Position numbers and translations under genes: made by a program | NCBI RefSeq assembly: GCF_001931685.1 | Contig: NZ_MOOY01000005.1 | Span: 317,106 to 381,105, forward strand | Reading direction: 5' to 3' | Source: Pararhizobium arenae | Lineage (GTDB): Bacteria; Pseudomonadota; Alphaproteobacteria; Rhizobiales; Rhizobiaceae | Length of the DNA stretch: 64,000 bases | Part shown: positions 9,162 to 18,016 of the stretch, one piece after another | How positions within the stretch are numbered: the first letter of the stretch is position 1 | How the letters are laid out: every line of letters begins with the position of its first letter | The notes under the pieces: generated by a model | Seen by the model: only the letters and a program-made list of their open reading frames with translations | Told to the model about the DNA's origin: nothing | The model's database searches: none

Positions 9162-12100
9162 ACCGCGTCCTTCAGTTTTTTGCGGGATCGCCGCTCCGGG
9201 CAATTTTGACCGGCATGGCCGTTCTGACGGCAATCGGTCTGGCCGTGGCAAGCCTTTTCATGCCGTTCGAGGCGCTTGTCGGTCAGCTTGGCAAAGCGTG
9301 GCCCCTGATCGCGGCGATGACGGGCATACCGAGCGCCTTTTTGATCGTAAACATGATCCGCGACCGCATTTTTTCACAGGTCAGCCACAGGTTTACCGGG
9401 GTGCTGGATGGCCAGCCGGGCGAGCAGAGCCAATCTTCCGGCACACGTTCCCAACAGTCATCCGAGCGCGCATCGAGCGCTCAGTCTCTAACGGCGTCAT
9501 TCAAGGATGCCCTTGGGGTCTTGCGGAGGCGATGCACGGGCAGATTGTTCGGCAATGGTTGGCTCTACCAGCTGCCCTGGTATCTTTTTATCGGGACGCC
9601 CGGATCCGGAAAAACGACTGCGATCGGTAACTCCGGACTTTCCTTTCCGCTCGCGGACAAGCGCATGCGCTATGCCGCGCCAAATGCGGCAAACCGGCGG
9701 GATTTGAACTGGTGTTTTACCGATGAGGCCGTTTTGCTGGATAGTTCCGGTCGGTTCTTGACGCAGGACGACAACCCGGCGCGGGATCGCGGCGACTGGC
9801 TCATACTGCTCGGGCTGCTGAAACGCCATCGCCGTCGGCAGCCGTTGAACGGCATTGTCGTAACAGTTGGTATCGACGAGCTGCTTTCGGAAGATGAGGC
9901 TTCACGTAGTCAGAAAGCAACCGACATGCGCAAGCGGATCGGGGAAATTTATGCCCAGCTCGGATCGCGCCTGCCGGTCTACGTCCTCTTCACCAAGTCC
10001 GACCTGCTTTCCGGTTTCGTGGAATTCTTCGATGATCTCGGACGAGAGGGGCGCGACGCGGTTTTAGGGATCACGTTCCAAACGGATTCGCCCGAGCAAC
10101 TTGGAGATCCGGAACTCGGTGCCGATGAGGTGGAGATGTTTTCCGGCGAGTTCGACGCGCTGGTAAAGCGACTGGAGGAGCGTCTTCTCGAGCGCATGCA
10201 GCATGAAACGGATATTCAGCGCCGCGCGCGGATTTTCGCCCTGCCGCAGCAGCTGATGAGCATGAAGGATGCGCTTTCGCAGTTTCTCTACGAGGCATTC
10301 GCTCCCAACACATTCGATGACCCGGTCGTGTTGCGGGGGACCTATTTCGTCAGTTCCATGCAGGCAGGACGGCCGATCGACGTCGTCGGCGATGCCGTTG
10401 CCAGAACCTTCCATATTTCATCGCCGCCGGCTTCTTCGGCCCAGACGTCTCCGACCGGCTACTTCCTCAAAAGGCTGTTTCGCGAGGTCGTATTCCTCGA
10501 AGCATGGCTTGTTGAGAAGGACAAGCGGCTGGCACGCAGAATGCGCCGTTTCCGGATCGCCACTATTTCCGCGATCTGCCTGGCAGCTCTGACTGTAACG
10601 GCGTTGTCATACAGCGACTACCGCCGGCAGGATGCCCTTGTCGCCAAGGTATCGGAAGGGATCGCCACCTTCGAAAAAAGGGCTGCCGCGATGAAGCTTG
10701 AGAACGTCACGAGCGGCGATTTGAAGCCGGTCGCGCCACTTCTGGACGAATTGCGGTTGCTCAAAACAGAAGTTCAAACCAATCGCAGAATGTGGGCCTG
10801 GATGGAGCCGACGTTCGTAACGCGTACCCTGTCGCTGGAAAGCGAAACGTCCCAGGCCTATCGTGCTTCGCTGAACGCGATCCTGTTGCCCAGGCTCCTG
10901 CACAGGCTGGAAAGCCAGCTCGGGTCGCAGAAGGAGGATTCCGCCTTCCTCTATCCCGGCCTGCACGTCTACCTCATGCTGGGGGGCGACGGCACTTTTG
11001 TCCCGGAAACGATCCGGCAATGGATGGTGCTGGACTGGGCCGCGCAATATCCGCAGCCCGAGGACGCGGCTCTGCGCGCTTCGCTGGCCGCTCACCTGGA
11101 TGCAATGCTTCAGTCTCCGCTGGAAAAGATCGCGCTGGATGACGCTCTCGTGGAACGCACGCGCGTCATGCTTCGCAAGACACCCATCGAAAAGCGTGTG
11201 TTCAATGCCATCGTCAGAAGCCCGGAGGCCCGCAATCTTCCGGTTTTCGATATTGCGGCCCACGCAGGTCCGTCGGCTGGGGAGATTTTGCAGTTGCGCT
11301 CGGGCGAGCCGCTGTCGTCGCGAATTCCCGGTCTGTTCACGCGGGATGGTTTTTTCTCGGTCTATTTGCCGCTTCTGGCGCGCGAGTCCGAGATCGCGGT
11401 CAAACGTGCATGGATATTGGTCGACAAGAAACAGCGGGCACCCGTGGTGGTCCCGGCTTTGGTGGAACAGGTCAAGACCGATGCCACAGGCCTCTACCTT
11501 CAGGAATTTTCGTTCAAGTGGGACCAGCTGATCAACGGCATAGCGGTCAAACCCATTGCGACCCTCGATGACTCCCTCAGAGCGCTTAACATTCTCTCCG
11601 CTCCGACCTCACCGATCCGTCTTCTTGTGGCAACGGCGGCGCAGCAAACGTCGCTGGTTATGGCGAAACCGGAAGCGGCTCCAATCAAGACAGCATCTGC
11701 GGTCTCTCCCGCACAGCCGCCGGAAGTTCTGTCACAGAATATCGCGACGCTTTTCCCGGTTGCGAAAACCGAGAAAACGCCAGAAAGCATTGCCGAGAAA
11801 CATACGAGCGAGCACTTCCGCGCATTACAGCAGCTGATCAATATTCCTGCCAATAGCGGGCCCAACGCGCAGGCGCCAATCGACGGCGCGATCACCGAGC
11901 TTGCGACATTGTATCGGGCATTGACTGCAATTCCCGACAGTGCCGCAACGGCGTTCGACCGCTCGCTGCCAAACGCCGTTGCCCTGCAGCGACTGCCGGC
12001 TGCGGCTGCAAATTTACCCGATCCGATCCGGCAATGGTTTTCCACCGTTGTCCAGAAGAGCTCGGACATCTCAATCGGCGATGCGAAGACAAAGCTTGCC

Positions 12101-12775
12101 GAACTCTGGGTCGATGGGCCTGGAAAGTTTTGTAACACAGCCACGGCGCGCCGTTACCCTTTCGTTAAAAACTCCAGCCGTGACATCGCTCTGAACGACT
12201 TCGGTCGTCTATTCGGACAGCAGGGTCTGACCGACACCTTCTTCAGCAAAAACGTCGAGCCGTTCATGAACGCTGCGCAGCGTACGGCCAACCGGGCTGC
12301 CACAGTCGACAAGGCGACCCTTGCCCAGTTCGAAAAGGCCTCCGCGATCCGCGAGTCGATGTTCAACAACAGCGGGACGGAACCGTTGCTGAACTTCGAA
12401 CTGTCGATCGTAAAAATGGACAAGGCGCTCGCAAACGTCATTATAGACATTCATGGACAGCAACTGGTTGCGTCCGCCGCGGGAGGGCCCCCGACCAGGT
12501 TCCGGTGGCCGGCTTCCGGACAGTTCGACGCGGCGACAATCACAATTTTCCCGGCCGATAGAAGCACACCCATTCAGTTTAAAGCGACTGGCGATTGGGC
12601 GCTTTTTCGGCTGTTCGATATGTCGAACGTGCGCCTTCTGAAGCGCTCCGAGGAATTACAGGCAACCTTCAAGACCCATGGCTATCAGATCGTAGTGGGC
12701 GTCCAATCCGATCGTCTCACCGGGCCGATCGGCGGCAACCTTTTGTCTCAATTCCGTTGCCCGGAGATTTTCTGA
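9158..12775 (+). CDS. tssM: T6SS inner-membrane protein TssM (IcmF/VasK)
   Basis: 1205-aa core membrane-complex subunit. Two N-terminal transmembrane helices (about residues 13-35 and 48-66) and a third near 463-482 delimit a cytoplasmic domain that keeps an intact Walker A, GTPGSGKT at 146-153. The large periplasmic part ends in the VI_IcmF_C-type beta domain (FRWPASGQFDAATITIFP near 1112). The start is GTG at 9158, inside the tssL stop, so translation is coupled. The stop shares one base with the phosphatase gene ATG at 12775. No tssJ lipoprotein gene is visible; it may lie outside the window or be absent, as in some alphaproteobacterial systems. Confidence 0.95.
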   Translation: MNRVLQFFAGSPLRAILTGMAVLTAIGLAVASLFMPFEALVGQLGKAWPLIAAMTGIPSAFLIVNMIRDRIFSQVSHRFTGVLDGQPGEQSQSSGTRSQQSSERASSAQSLTASFKDALGVLRRRCTGRLFGNGWLYQLPWYLFIGTPGSGKTTAIGNSGLSFPLADKRMRYAAPNAANRRDLNWCFTDEAVLLDSSGRFLTQDDNPARDRGDWLILLGLLKRHRRRQPLNGIVVTVGIDELLSEDEASRSQKATDMRKRIGEIYAQLGSRLPVYVLFTKSDLLSGFVEFFDDLGREGRDAVLGITFQTDSPEQLGDPELGADEVEMFSGEFDALVKRLEERLLERMQHETDIQRRARIFALPQQLMSMKDALSQFLYEAFAPNTFDDPVVLRGTYFVSSMQAGRPIDVVGDAVARTFHISSPPASSAQTSPTGYFLKRLFREVVFLEAWLVEKDKRLARRMRRFRIATISAICLAALTVTALSYSDYRRQDALVAKVSEGIATFEKRAAAMKLENVTSGDLKPVAPLLDELRLLKTEVQTNRRMWAWMEPTFVTRTLSLESETSQAYRASLNAILLPRLLHRLESQLGSQKEDSAFLYPGLHVYLMLGGDGTFVPETIRQWMVLDWAAQYPQPEDAALRASLAAHLDAMLQSPLEKIALDDALVERTRVMLRKTPIEKRVFNAIVRSPEARNLPVFDIAAHAGPSAGEILQLRSGEPLSSRIPGLFTRDGFFSVYLPLLARESEIAVKRAWILVDKKQRAPVVVPALVEQVKTDATGLYLQEFSFKWDQLINGIAVKPIATLDDSLRALNILSAPTSPIRLLVATAAQQTSLVMAKPEAAPIKTASAVSPAQPPEVLSQNIATLFPVAKTEKTPESIAEKHTSEHFRALQQLINIPANSGPNAQAPIDGAITELATLYRALTAIPDSAATAFDRSLPNAVALQRLPAAAANLPDPIRQWFSTVVQKSSDISIGDAKTKLAELWVDGPGKFCNTATARRYPFVKNSSRDIALNDFGRLFGQQGLTDTFFSKNVEPFMNAAQRTANRAATVDKATLAQFEKASAIRESMFNNSGTEPLLNFELSIVKMDKALANVIIDIHGQQLVASAAGGPPTRFRWPASGQFDAATITIFPADRSTPIQFKATGDWALFRLFDMSNVRLLKRSEELQATFKTHGYQIVVGVQSDRLTGPIGGNLLSQFRCPEIF

Positions 12776-13911
12776 TGGTGCAGGACGCGACATGGCGATC
12801 TGAGGCACAATCGGCCGGAAGAACGACGCCGCGACGAGCAACGGTGGTCTCGACCGCTTCAACTCACCAGGGACTGCGCCGGACCAGCAATCAGGATGGC
12901 TTTCTGGAGCGTGCTGATATCGCACTGTGGGCTGTTGCGGATGGTGTAGGTGGGCTTAAAGCCGGCGAGAAAGCAAGCGGTGCCGTCATTGATGCAATGT
13001 CGGAGATTAAGAGCAACGACAATCTCGTCGAAAGTGTACTGAGGAGCCTTCATCAGGCAAACAATAATTTGCGACTGGAAGCGCTTATCGGCGAACATGG
13101 GATGGCAGCGACCACCGTTGTCGTTTTCATAACGGACAGGGCCCGGCGAAATTTCACGTGCCTGTGGGTCGGCGACAGCAGACTTTACAGGCTGAGAGGC
13201 AAGGTTTTTGAGCAAATCACAAAGGACCATACGCCTCCAATTCGCTTTAGCGATCCCAGCTGCCCCGATCTTCGAAAGGTTTCAACGAATGCATTGAGCC
13301 GGGCCATCGGCAGCGACGAGGACCTTGACGTCGATCAGATCACGGGAACGATCAAACCGGGCGACGTGTTTCTTCTCTGCACGGATGGCCTGAGTAAACC
13401 CGTGGACCCAGGAACCATCAGCCGACTTCTTGCAACCAGCAAAGTTGCTGCGGCGTCCGACCGATTGGTCGAAGCCGCGCTCGATGCCGGCGGACCCGAC
13501 AATGTCACAGCGGTTGTCGTCGGATTCCCTGGCAGGTCTCGTCTCAAAAACAAAATCGGTACGGCGAAACAGGGAAACACCGCCGCCACTGCGCGGGGCT
13601 GGCTGTTCAAGTATATCCCTATTTCGATCGGGATCGTGACGTTGCTGCTGTCTATTTGGACAACGCTCGCGCAACGGAGCTTACACGCAGCTGAATTGTT
13701 TCAACACGTTCTGACGGCAAGCCTTGCCTTGCTTACGCTTATCGTCGCCATCGAGACCGTCCCCTCGAGTGAACTGCGCCGCATGTTGCGAGCCCCGGCC
13801 GTAGTCATTGCCGCGTCCATCGTATCCTTCGTGGCTTTGCAGTGGGCGAGCATGAACGAGCTTTCGCTCTTCCCCACGTTTCAGGCCCTCACCCGCCTTT
13901 TAAATCCATAG
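12775..13911 (+). CDS. pppA: Membrane-anchored PP2C-type Ser/Thr phosphatase (PppA-like), T6SS
   Basis: 378 aa, starting at the ATG fused to the tssM stop (TGATG); a longer in-frame extension upstream would overlap tssM and is not credible. Residues about 20-265 are a PP2C phosphatase domain with RRTSNQDGF, AVADGVGGL, LWVGDSRLY, LLCTDGLSKPV and the closing GGPDNVTAVVV, so the metal-binding aspartates are retained. It should antagonise the downstream PpkA-like kinase. Unlike the usual soluble PppA of about 240 aa, it continues into three hydrophobic segments (roughly residues 280-300, 315-333 and 343-362), which would tether it to the inner membrane next to TssL/TssM. Confidence 0.9.
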   Translation: MVQDATWRSEAQSAGRTTPRRATVVSTASTHQGLRRTSNQDGFLERADIALWAVADGVGGLKAGEKASGAVIDAMSEIKSNDNLVESVLRSLHQANNNLRLEALIGEHGMAATTVVVFITDRARRNFTCLWVGDSRLYRLRGKVFEQITKDHTPPIRFSDPSCPDLRKVSTNALSRAIGSDEDLDVDQITGTIKPGDVFLLCTDGLSKPVDPGTISRLLATSKVAAASDRLVEAALDAGGPDNVTAVVVGFPGRSRLKNKIGTAKQGNTAATARGWLFKYIPISIGIVTLLLSIWTTLAQRSLHAAELFQHVLTASLALLTLIVAIETVPSSELRRMLRAPAVVIAASIVSFVALQWASMNELSLFPTFQALTRLLNP

Positions 13912-13925
13912 GAGATCAAAACCAC

Positions 13926-15617
13926 ATGCCGAAGATTACAAAGCCCTTAGCGCTCCAAAGTTTGAAAATTGCTGTCTTCAGCGAGATGAAGAGAACTTAT
14001 GTCTCCTTTGTCTGCGGACCGCAGGGCCCAGAAAACAGCAATATTTTTGTGATGAGCCGCAAGAATATTCAAACGGTAAAAGGCCAAGCCAGGCAATTGG
14101 TCTGGGATAAGGAGAAGAGCAATTTTAAGCCCATCGCGTACGGGGCCTGCCGGCTGGAAAATGGCACGCTATACATTCGTACGGACGGTAATGGAAGGGG
14201 CGCTGCGTCCGTTGTCGCCAAAGCCGCCCAAGACTACTTTAAAAAGAAACTTAAAATTACGCCTCCTTGGGGGCGCGTTGTCAAAGAAGATGAGCCGATC
14301 GTAGAGGATTTATTCTTATCAGATTCGGCCGACGAAACGGTTGATCTCATTGGGGATTTGGAAATCCAAAGCCTGGTTGCGGACGCTGAAGCCACATTCG
14401 GTGATGCTGTAACGGATTCCGATGGAAACGAGACGCTGGACGAGAGCGATTCCGGTTCAGAAGATGGCGGCAGCAGTGATGGAGAGCGTTCCGAGTCCGA
14501 TTCCCGCGATGGAGATGAGCAAGTACCCGAAAGCGGACCTAAACTCGATGCGCACCTTGAGGCAGAGATAAAGACACAGCTTGAGGCGATCGTCAAAACT
14601 CTGCTCGCCGTTTCCACCGCGATTGGTCTGAAGATCGACAGTTCCGAGGCTGATATCATCGCCAAGCTCTTCGGTTGGCTGGAGCGCATGTTGGCGGGGC
14701 TTTCACCTGCCGAACAGGCTGAAGCAGCCGCTAACTGGCTCTCGCGACTTCAGCTCGCGATCAGCAGCAGCACTCAGGCTATGCGGGATTCCACCGTCGT
14801 GGCGGGAAAGAATTCCTCATCGACGGAGGATGACGAAGTTCTTGAGAGCGGTGAAGAAAAGACGGTCGCCGATGACAGCAAGACGATTCCCGGCGTCGAC
14901 CTTAATAATCTCACCACCGATAAACTGAACGATGATGAAATCGTCGCGGCGCTTTTCAATAAGGCGGTGGAAATGCTTGGCGATGCCGGTGCGGAGTACG
15001 ACATGTCGAGCGCCTCAAATGGGGAGGCGTCCAAGTTCGTGAAGACGAACAAGGTACGACTGAACGCTACTGACGCCACCGAGGTCATCCGCACGATGTT
15101 TGCTCTTCTTGAGCAAAGCATTTTTCAAACTCGCGACGGCTTGGTGAGATTCCTAAGGCTCAAGCGTTTGGGGGTATCAGAGGCTTCGCAGGTATCCGAC
15201 ATCCCAGAATGGATCGCCGAGTGGAAAGCCGCCCATGCCTCGGCGGTCGAGCAGGTTGAGGGCGTAAAGGATGCGGCAGAGAAAGCCCTGAAGGAGGAGG
15301 ATGAGTCCATGAGTGTCGCGAAGCTTGGCGGGACATGGAAATACGTGGACGACATTTTCGTTCAGGTTGATGTCGCCGAAGTAGAGGCCGAGTTGGACAA
15401 TGTTCACAAGGCGAGCAACGACAATAGAGCAGCAGCGATCGAGAAGGCCAGCGCCACCCTTCAGGCTAGTCTTAGCTGGCTTTCGGAAAACAATATTGTC
15501 GATCTTGTCGACAATGCACCGTTCGATGGCGCGGAAGCAACTGTAGGCGCCACGCTCGGCGGAAGTCTGCAGGGACTTCTGGAGAGGTTGTCCAGCCTGC
15601 AGGCGCGGGCTGCCTGA
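13926..15617 (+). CDS. Unknown acidic T6SS-locus protein between phosphatase and kinase
   Basis: 563 aa from the ATG at 13926, preceded by GGAG; an in-frame upstream extension overlaps the phosphatase gene and is disfavoured. I do not recognise a family. The first about 125 residues look like a compact basic alpha/beta domain. Residues about 150-215 are a low-complexity Asp/Glu/Ser tract (for example DESDSGSEDGGSSDGERS). The rest is mainly acidic, helical and Ala/Glu rich with several possible coiled segments. No signal peptide or transmembrane helix is seen. Its place between the PP2C phosphatase and the Ser/Thr kinase, plus the Ser/Thr-rich acidic tract, suggests a kinase substrate or regulator of the threonine phosphorylation pathway. 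A secreted effector is the main alternative. The base composition is visibly less GC-rich than tssM or ppkA. Confidence 0.8.
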   Translation: MPKITKPLALQSLKIAVFSEMKRTYVSFVCGPQGPENSNIFVMSRKNIQTVKGQARQLVWDKEKSNFKPIAYGACRLENGTLYIRTDGNGRGAASVVAKAAQDYFKKKLKITPPWGRVVKEDEPIVEDLFLSDSADETVDLIGDLEIQSLVADAEATFGDAVTDSDGNETLDESDSGSEDGGSSDGERSESDSRDGDEQVPESGPKLDAHLEAEIKTQLEAIVKTLLAVSTAIGLKIDSSEADIIAKLFGWLERMLAGLSPAEQAEAAANWLSRLQLAISSSTQAMRDSTVVAGKNSSSTEDDEVLESGEEKTVADDSKTIPGVDLNNLTTDKLNDDEIVAALFNKAVEMLGDAGAEYDMSSASNGEASKFVKTNKVRLNATDATEVIRTMFALLEQSIFQTRDGLVRFLRLKRLGVSEASQVSDIPEWIAEWKAAHASAVEQVEGVKDAAEKALKEEDESMSVAKLGGTWKYVDDIFVQVDVAEVEAELDNVHKASNDNRAAAIEKASATLQASLSWLSENNIVDLVDNAPFDGAEATVGATLGGSLQGLLERLSSLQARAA

Positions 15618-15628
15618 TAGCTGTCGCG

Positions 15629-15659
15629 CTTCGAAGCGGGCGGTGCGCCCGCTTCGAAG
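15629..15659. terminator. 14-bp perfect stem-loop upstream of the kinase gene
   Basis: CTTCGAAGCGGGCG (15629-15642), a 3-base loop, then CGCCCGCTTCGAAG (15646-15659). There is no following U-run. It lies in the only larger gap (78 bases) of the tssK-to-sensor run, so it may attenuate or stabilise the transcript between the acidic protein and ppkA. Confidence 0.45.
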
Positions 15660-15695
15660 AACATCCGTCCGTGAAACCCGCAAGGCGTAACGCGA

Positions 15696-17087
15696 ATGTT
15701 CGAACAACCGCCCTCCCATATCAGTCGCTACGAGATCACTGGCAAGATCGGCTCTGGTGCTATGGGGATCGTTTACGAAGGCCTCGATCCGATTATTGGT
15801 CGTGCCGTCGCTATCAAACTTGTTAAGGAGCAGCTTTCAAAGGGCCGTGATGGGCAGGACCATCTCGACCGCTTTCGTCGAGAGATGAGGGCTGCGGGAC
15901 GGTGTAGCCATCCCGGCATCGTCACGATTTTCGATTGCGGTGAATGGGAACAACGGCCTTTTCTGGTGATGGAATATCTGCATGGGCAGTCGCTGCAGCA
16001 CATGATCACCAATGGAGCGATACCACCGAAGCAAGCCGTCAAATTGGTCGGTGAACTGCTGGACGCCCTGGGTGTCGCGCATCAGCATGGCGTGGTGCAC
16101 CGTGACATAAAACCCGCAAACATTATCATCACGACGGAAGGTAGGCCGAAAATCACGGACTTCGGGCTTGCCTTGCTTGATGGGGGGACTTTGCAGATAC
16201 GGGACGCGCTTGTGGGGACGCCGAGCTTTATGGCGCCGGAGCAGGCGCGGGGCGAACATGTCGATCATCGCGCCGATCTGTTTTCTGCCGGTATTCTCCT
16301 GTTCCGCCTTTTAACGGGTGGCTCGCCTTATGAGAGCGATACGTTTTCGACCGTCCTTGAGAAGGCAATGAGTTCCGATCGTATCGATGTCTCTGCCGTC
16401 GAGATCGTGTCGCCCATGCTTGCGTCTGTCGTCTCGCTGGCGTTGCAAAAGGATGTGTCAGCTCGGTTCCAATCGGCGGAAGAATTCGCCCACTCGCTGA
16501 GATCGGCGCTTTTGACTGATACTGCTTGGCCGGACGAAATGTTTGCGAATCCATTCCCCAACGGAATAGATCCAGACGACAGCAAGGCGGCGCCGGCCTC
16601 AAAGCAAGGTGACTTGAGAGACCGTTATCTTTCGGAAATGAGGCCGTTGCTTGCCCTGGCGATTGGCCCGATAGCCGACCGCGTGGTCGCCAATGCAGTG
16701 AAGCGATATTCGTCCTTGCAGGCGGCGACGGATACGCTGGCGCGACATTTTATTGACAGCGCTCAAGAACAGGCTTTTCGGACTGCTGCCGGAAAACTGA
16801 TCCGCCAGTACGAAGTGGCAGTGCCTGATCAACAGGCAATCCGCCCTACTCTGAAAAAATCGATCCTGCCACCACGGTTTCTGGACACGGCAGAGGGCTT
16901 GTTGTCGTCTTTCATCGGGCCCGTGTCCGGTATCGTTATCCGACAGAGCCTGGCCGATCTCACAAGTGGTTCGGAATTTGCAGATCGGCTAGCCATCCAT
17001 ATTGTGGACGAAAAGGAGCGCGTCGCGTTTCTCACCCGTCTTCGCGAATTGATGACGCTGCATGACGTCGGCAAGGGTGCAGCATGA
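15696..17087 (+). CDS. ppkA: PpkA-like Ser/Thr protein kinase of the T6SS
   Basis: 463 aa. The kinase domain spans about residues 12-285 with all key elements: glycine loop KIGSGAMG (17-24), AIKLV with Lys41, catalytic loop VVHRDIKPANI near 133-143, DFG near 155-157 and MAPEQARG near 178. In characterised T6SS the kinase phosphorylates a threonine in the FHA protein to trigger assembly. No transmembrane helix follows, unlike classical PpkA. The C-terminal third instead contains two similar helical units of about 50 residues, beginning IGPIADRVV near 325 and IGPVSGIVI near 408. The gene overlaps the next by 4 bases (ATGA), so kinase and caspase-like protein are co-translated. Confidence 0.92.
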   Translation: MFEQPPSHISRYEITGKIGSGAMGIVYEGLDPIIGRAVAIKLVKEQLSKGRDGQDHLDRFRREMRAAGRCSHPGIVTIFDCGEWEQRPFLVMEYLHGQSLQHMITNGAIPPKQAVKLVGELLDALGVAHQHGVVHRDIKPANIIITTEGRPKITDFGLALLDGGTLQIRDALVGTPSFMAPEQARGEHVDHRADLFSAGILLFRLLTGGSPYESDTFSTVLEKAMSSDRIDVSAVEIVSPMLASVVSLALQKDVSARFQSAEEFAHSLRSALLTDTAWPDEMFANPFPNGIDPDDSKAAPASKQGDLRDRYLSEMRPLLALAIGPIADRVVANAVKRYSSLQAATDTLARHFIDSAQEQAFRTAAGKLIRQYEVAVPDQQAIRPTLKKSILPPRFLDTAEGLLSSFIGPVSGIVIRQSLADLTSGSEFADRLAIHIVDEKERVAFLTRLRELMTLHDVGKGAA

Positions 17088-18016
17088 GGATTGTACTGGC
17101 GATCAAAACTGCGATTGAACAATGCTTCAAGGGGCTCTTCAGCGTGCTCTGTATGGCCGGGGCGGTTACGACAGCCACCGCACAGCCGACATCGGCCAAA
17201 GTGGCACTAGTGATCACAAGCGATGTGCACGCCTCTGAAGATGCCGAAAGGTGCTCCACGGTTGGTCGCGATATCGCGGCTGCTTTTGAGGGTGTCGGCT
17301 ACGATGTTGTGACCGTGATCGGCGGGACGTCGATTGCGACGCGCGAAGCCTTACAGACCTTTAGGAGGAAGCTGGAAGGCGGGGGGAAACTTGCGTTTAC
17401 GTATCTGTGTGGCCCCGCGGCGATCGTTGGAGAGCGCATTTTTCTGCTGCCGTCTGATCTCAATACCGCAGGCTCATACAGGCTGGAGACACAAGCAATT
17501 GTTGTCACCGCGATCTTGAAGGCGATGACCGGCGCGGAAAGCACATTGCTAGGCGATCTTAGTAGCGTCGGTGACGAGGGCGCCCGGAAAGATCTACGGC
17601 GGCGCGTGGACGCTGCAGACATCCTGACGATCTTGTCTTTCCGTAAGGAGAGCGGCGGATCGGTGGGTAGGGCATTTGCCGGGGCATTCCCGCGGTTGGG
17701 ATCGGAATGGCTTGCGACGAGTGCAGTCGCGGAGAAACTGGGGCAAGCCGGCCTGCGCGGTGCCATTTTATCCCTTCCTGCGGATCGACTACCATCCACT
17801 ACGCAGGCCAACGAGGGGAATGAACTCGACATTGCCATCGTCCCTGTCCCGGTCACGCGGCCACTCATCGTGTCCGCAGAATCCGATCTCCCAAAGGCAA
17901 AGGCTCCCAAACCCGGAAAGCGAGCCAAAGTCAGAGCCCAACGGAAGAAGGAGCAAACAAAGCAAAAAAGCGGCTTTCTGGAATTCTTCAAATCTAACCG
18001 GCAAATTCGAGAATGA
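17084..18016 (+). CDS. Exported caspase-like (C14-fold) protein lacking catalytic residues
   Basis: 310 aa with a signal peptide or N-terminal anchor (hydrophobic 14-30, then ATAQP). Residues about 38-260 resemble the bacterial caspase/metacaspase p20 fold: ALVITSD strand, GRDIAAAFEGVGYDVV, and a FTYLCGPAAIVGERIFLLPSD stretch that aligns with the family pattern Y-S/A-G-H-G ... D-G-NYL-P-D. Here the catalytic Gly-His is Cys-Gly-Pro (about 109-111), and no Asp-Ala-Cys-Arg motif follows near 165, so it is most likely an inactive pseudo-caspase. The C-terminus (about 285-310) is strongly basic (KPGKRAKVRAQRKKEQTKQK). It is coupled to ppkA upstream and the haem sensor downstream by 4-base overlaps, suggesting a periplasmic role in T6SS signalling. 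Fold assignment is by motif only. Confidence 0.7.
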   Translation: MRIVLAIKTAIEQCFKGLFSVLCMAGAVTTATAQPTSAKVALVITSDVHASEDAERCSTVGRDIAAAFEGVGYDVVTVIGGTSIATREALQTFRRKLEGGGKLAFTYLCGPAAIVGERIFLLPSDLNTAGSYRLETQAIVVTAILKAMTGAESTLLGDLSSVGDEGARKDLRRRVDAADILTILSFRKESGGSVGRAFAGAFPRLGSEWLATSAVAEKLGQAGLRGAILSLPADRLPSTTQANEGNELDIAIVPVPVTRPLIVSAESDLPKAKAPKPGKRAKVRAQRKKEQTKQKSGFLEFFKSNRQIRE

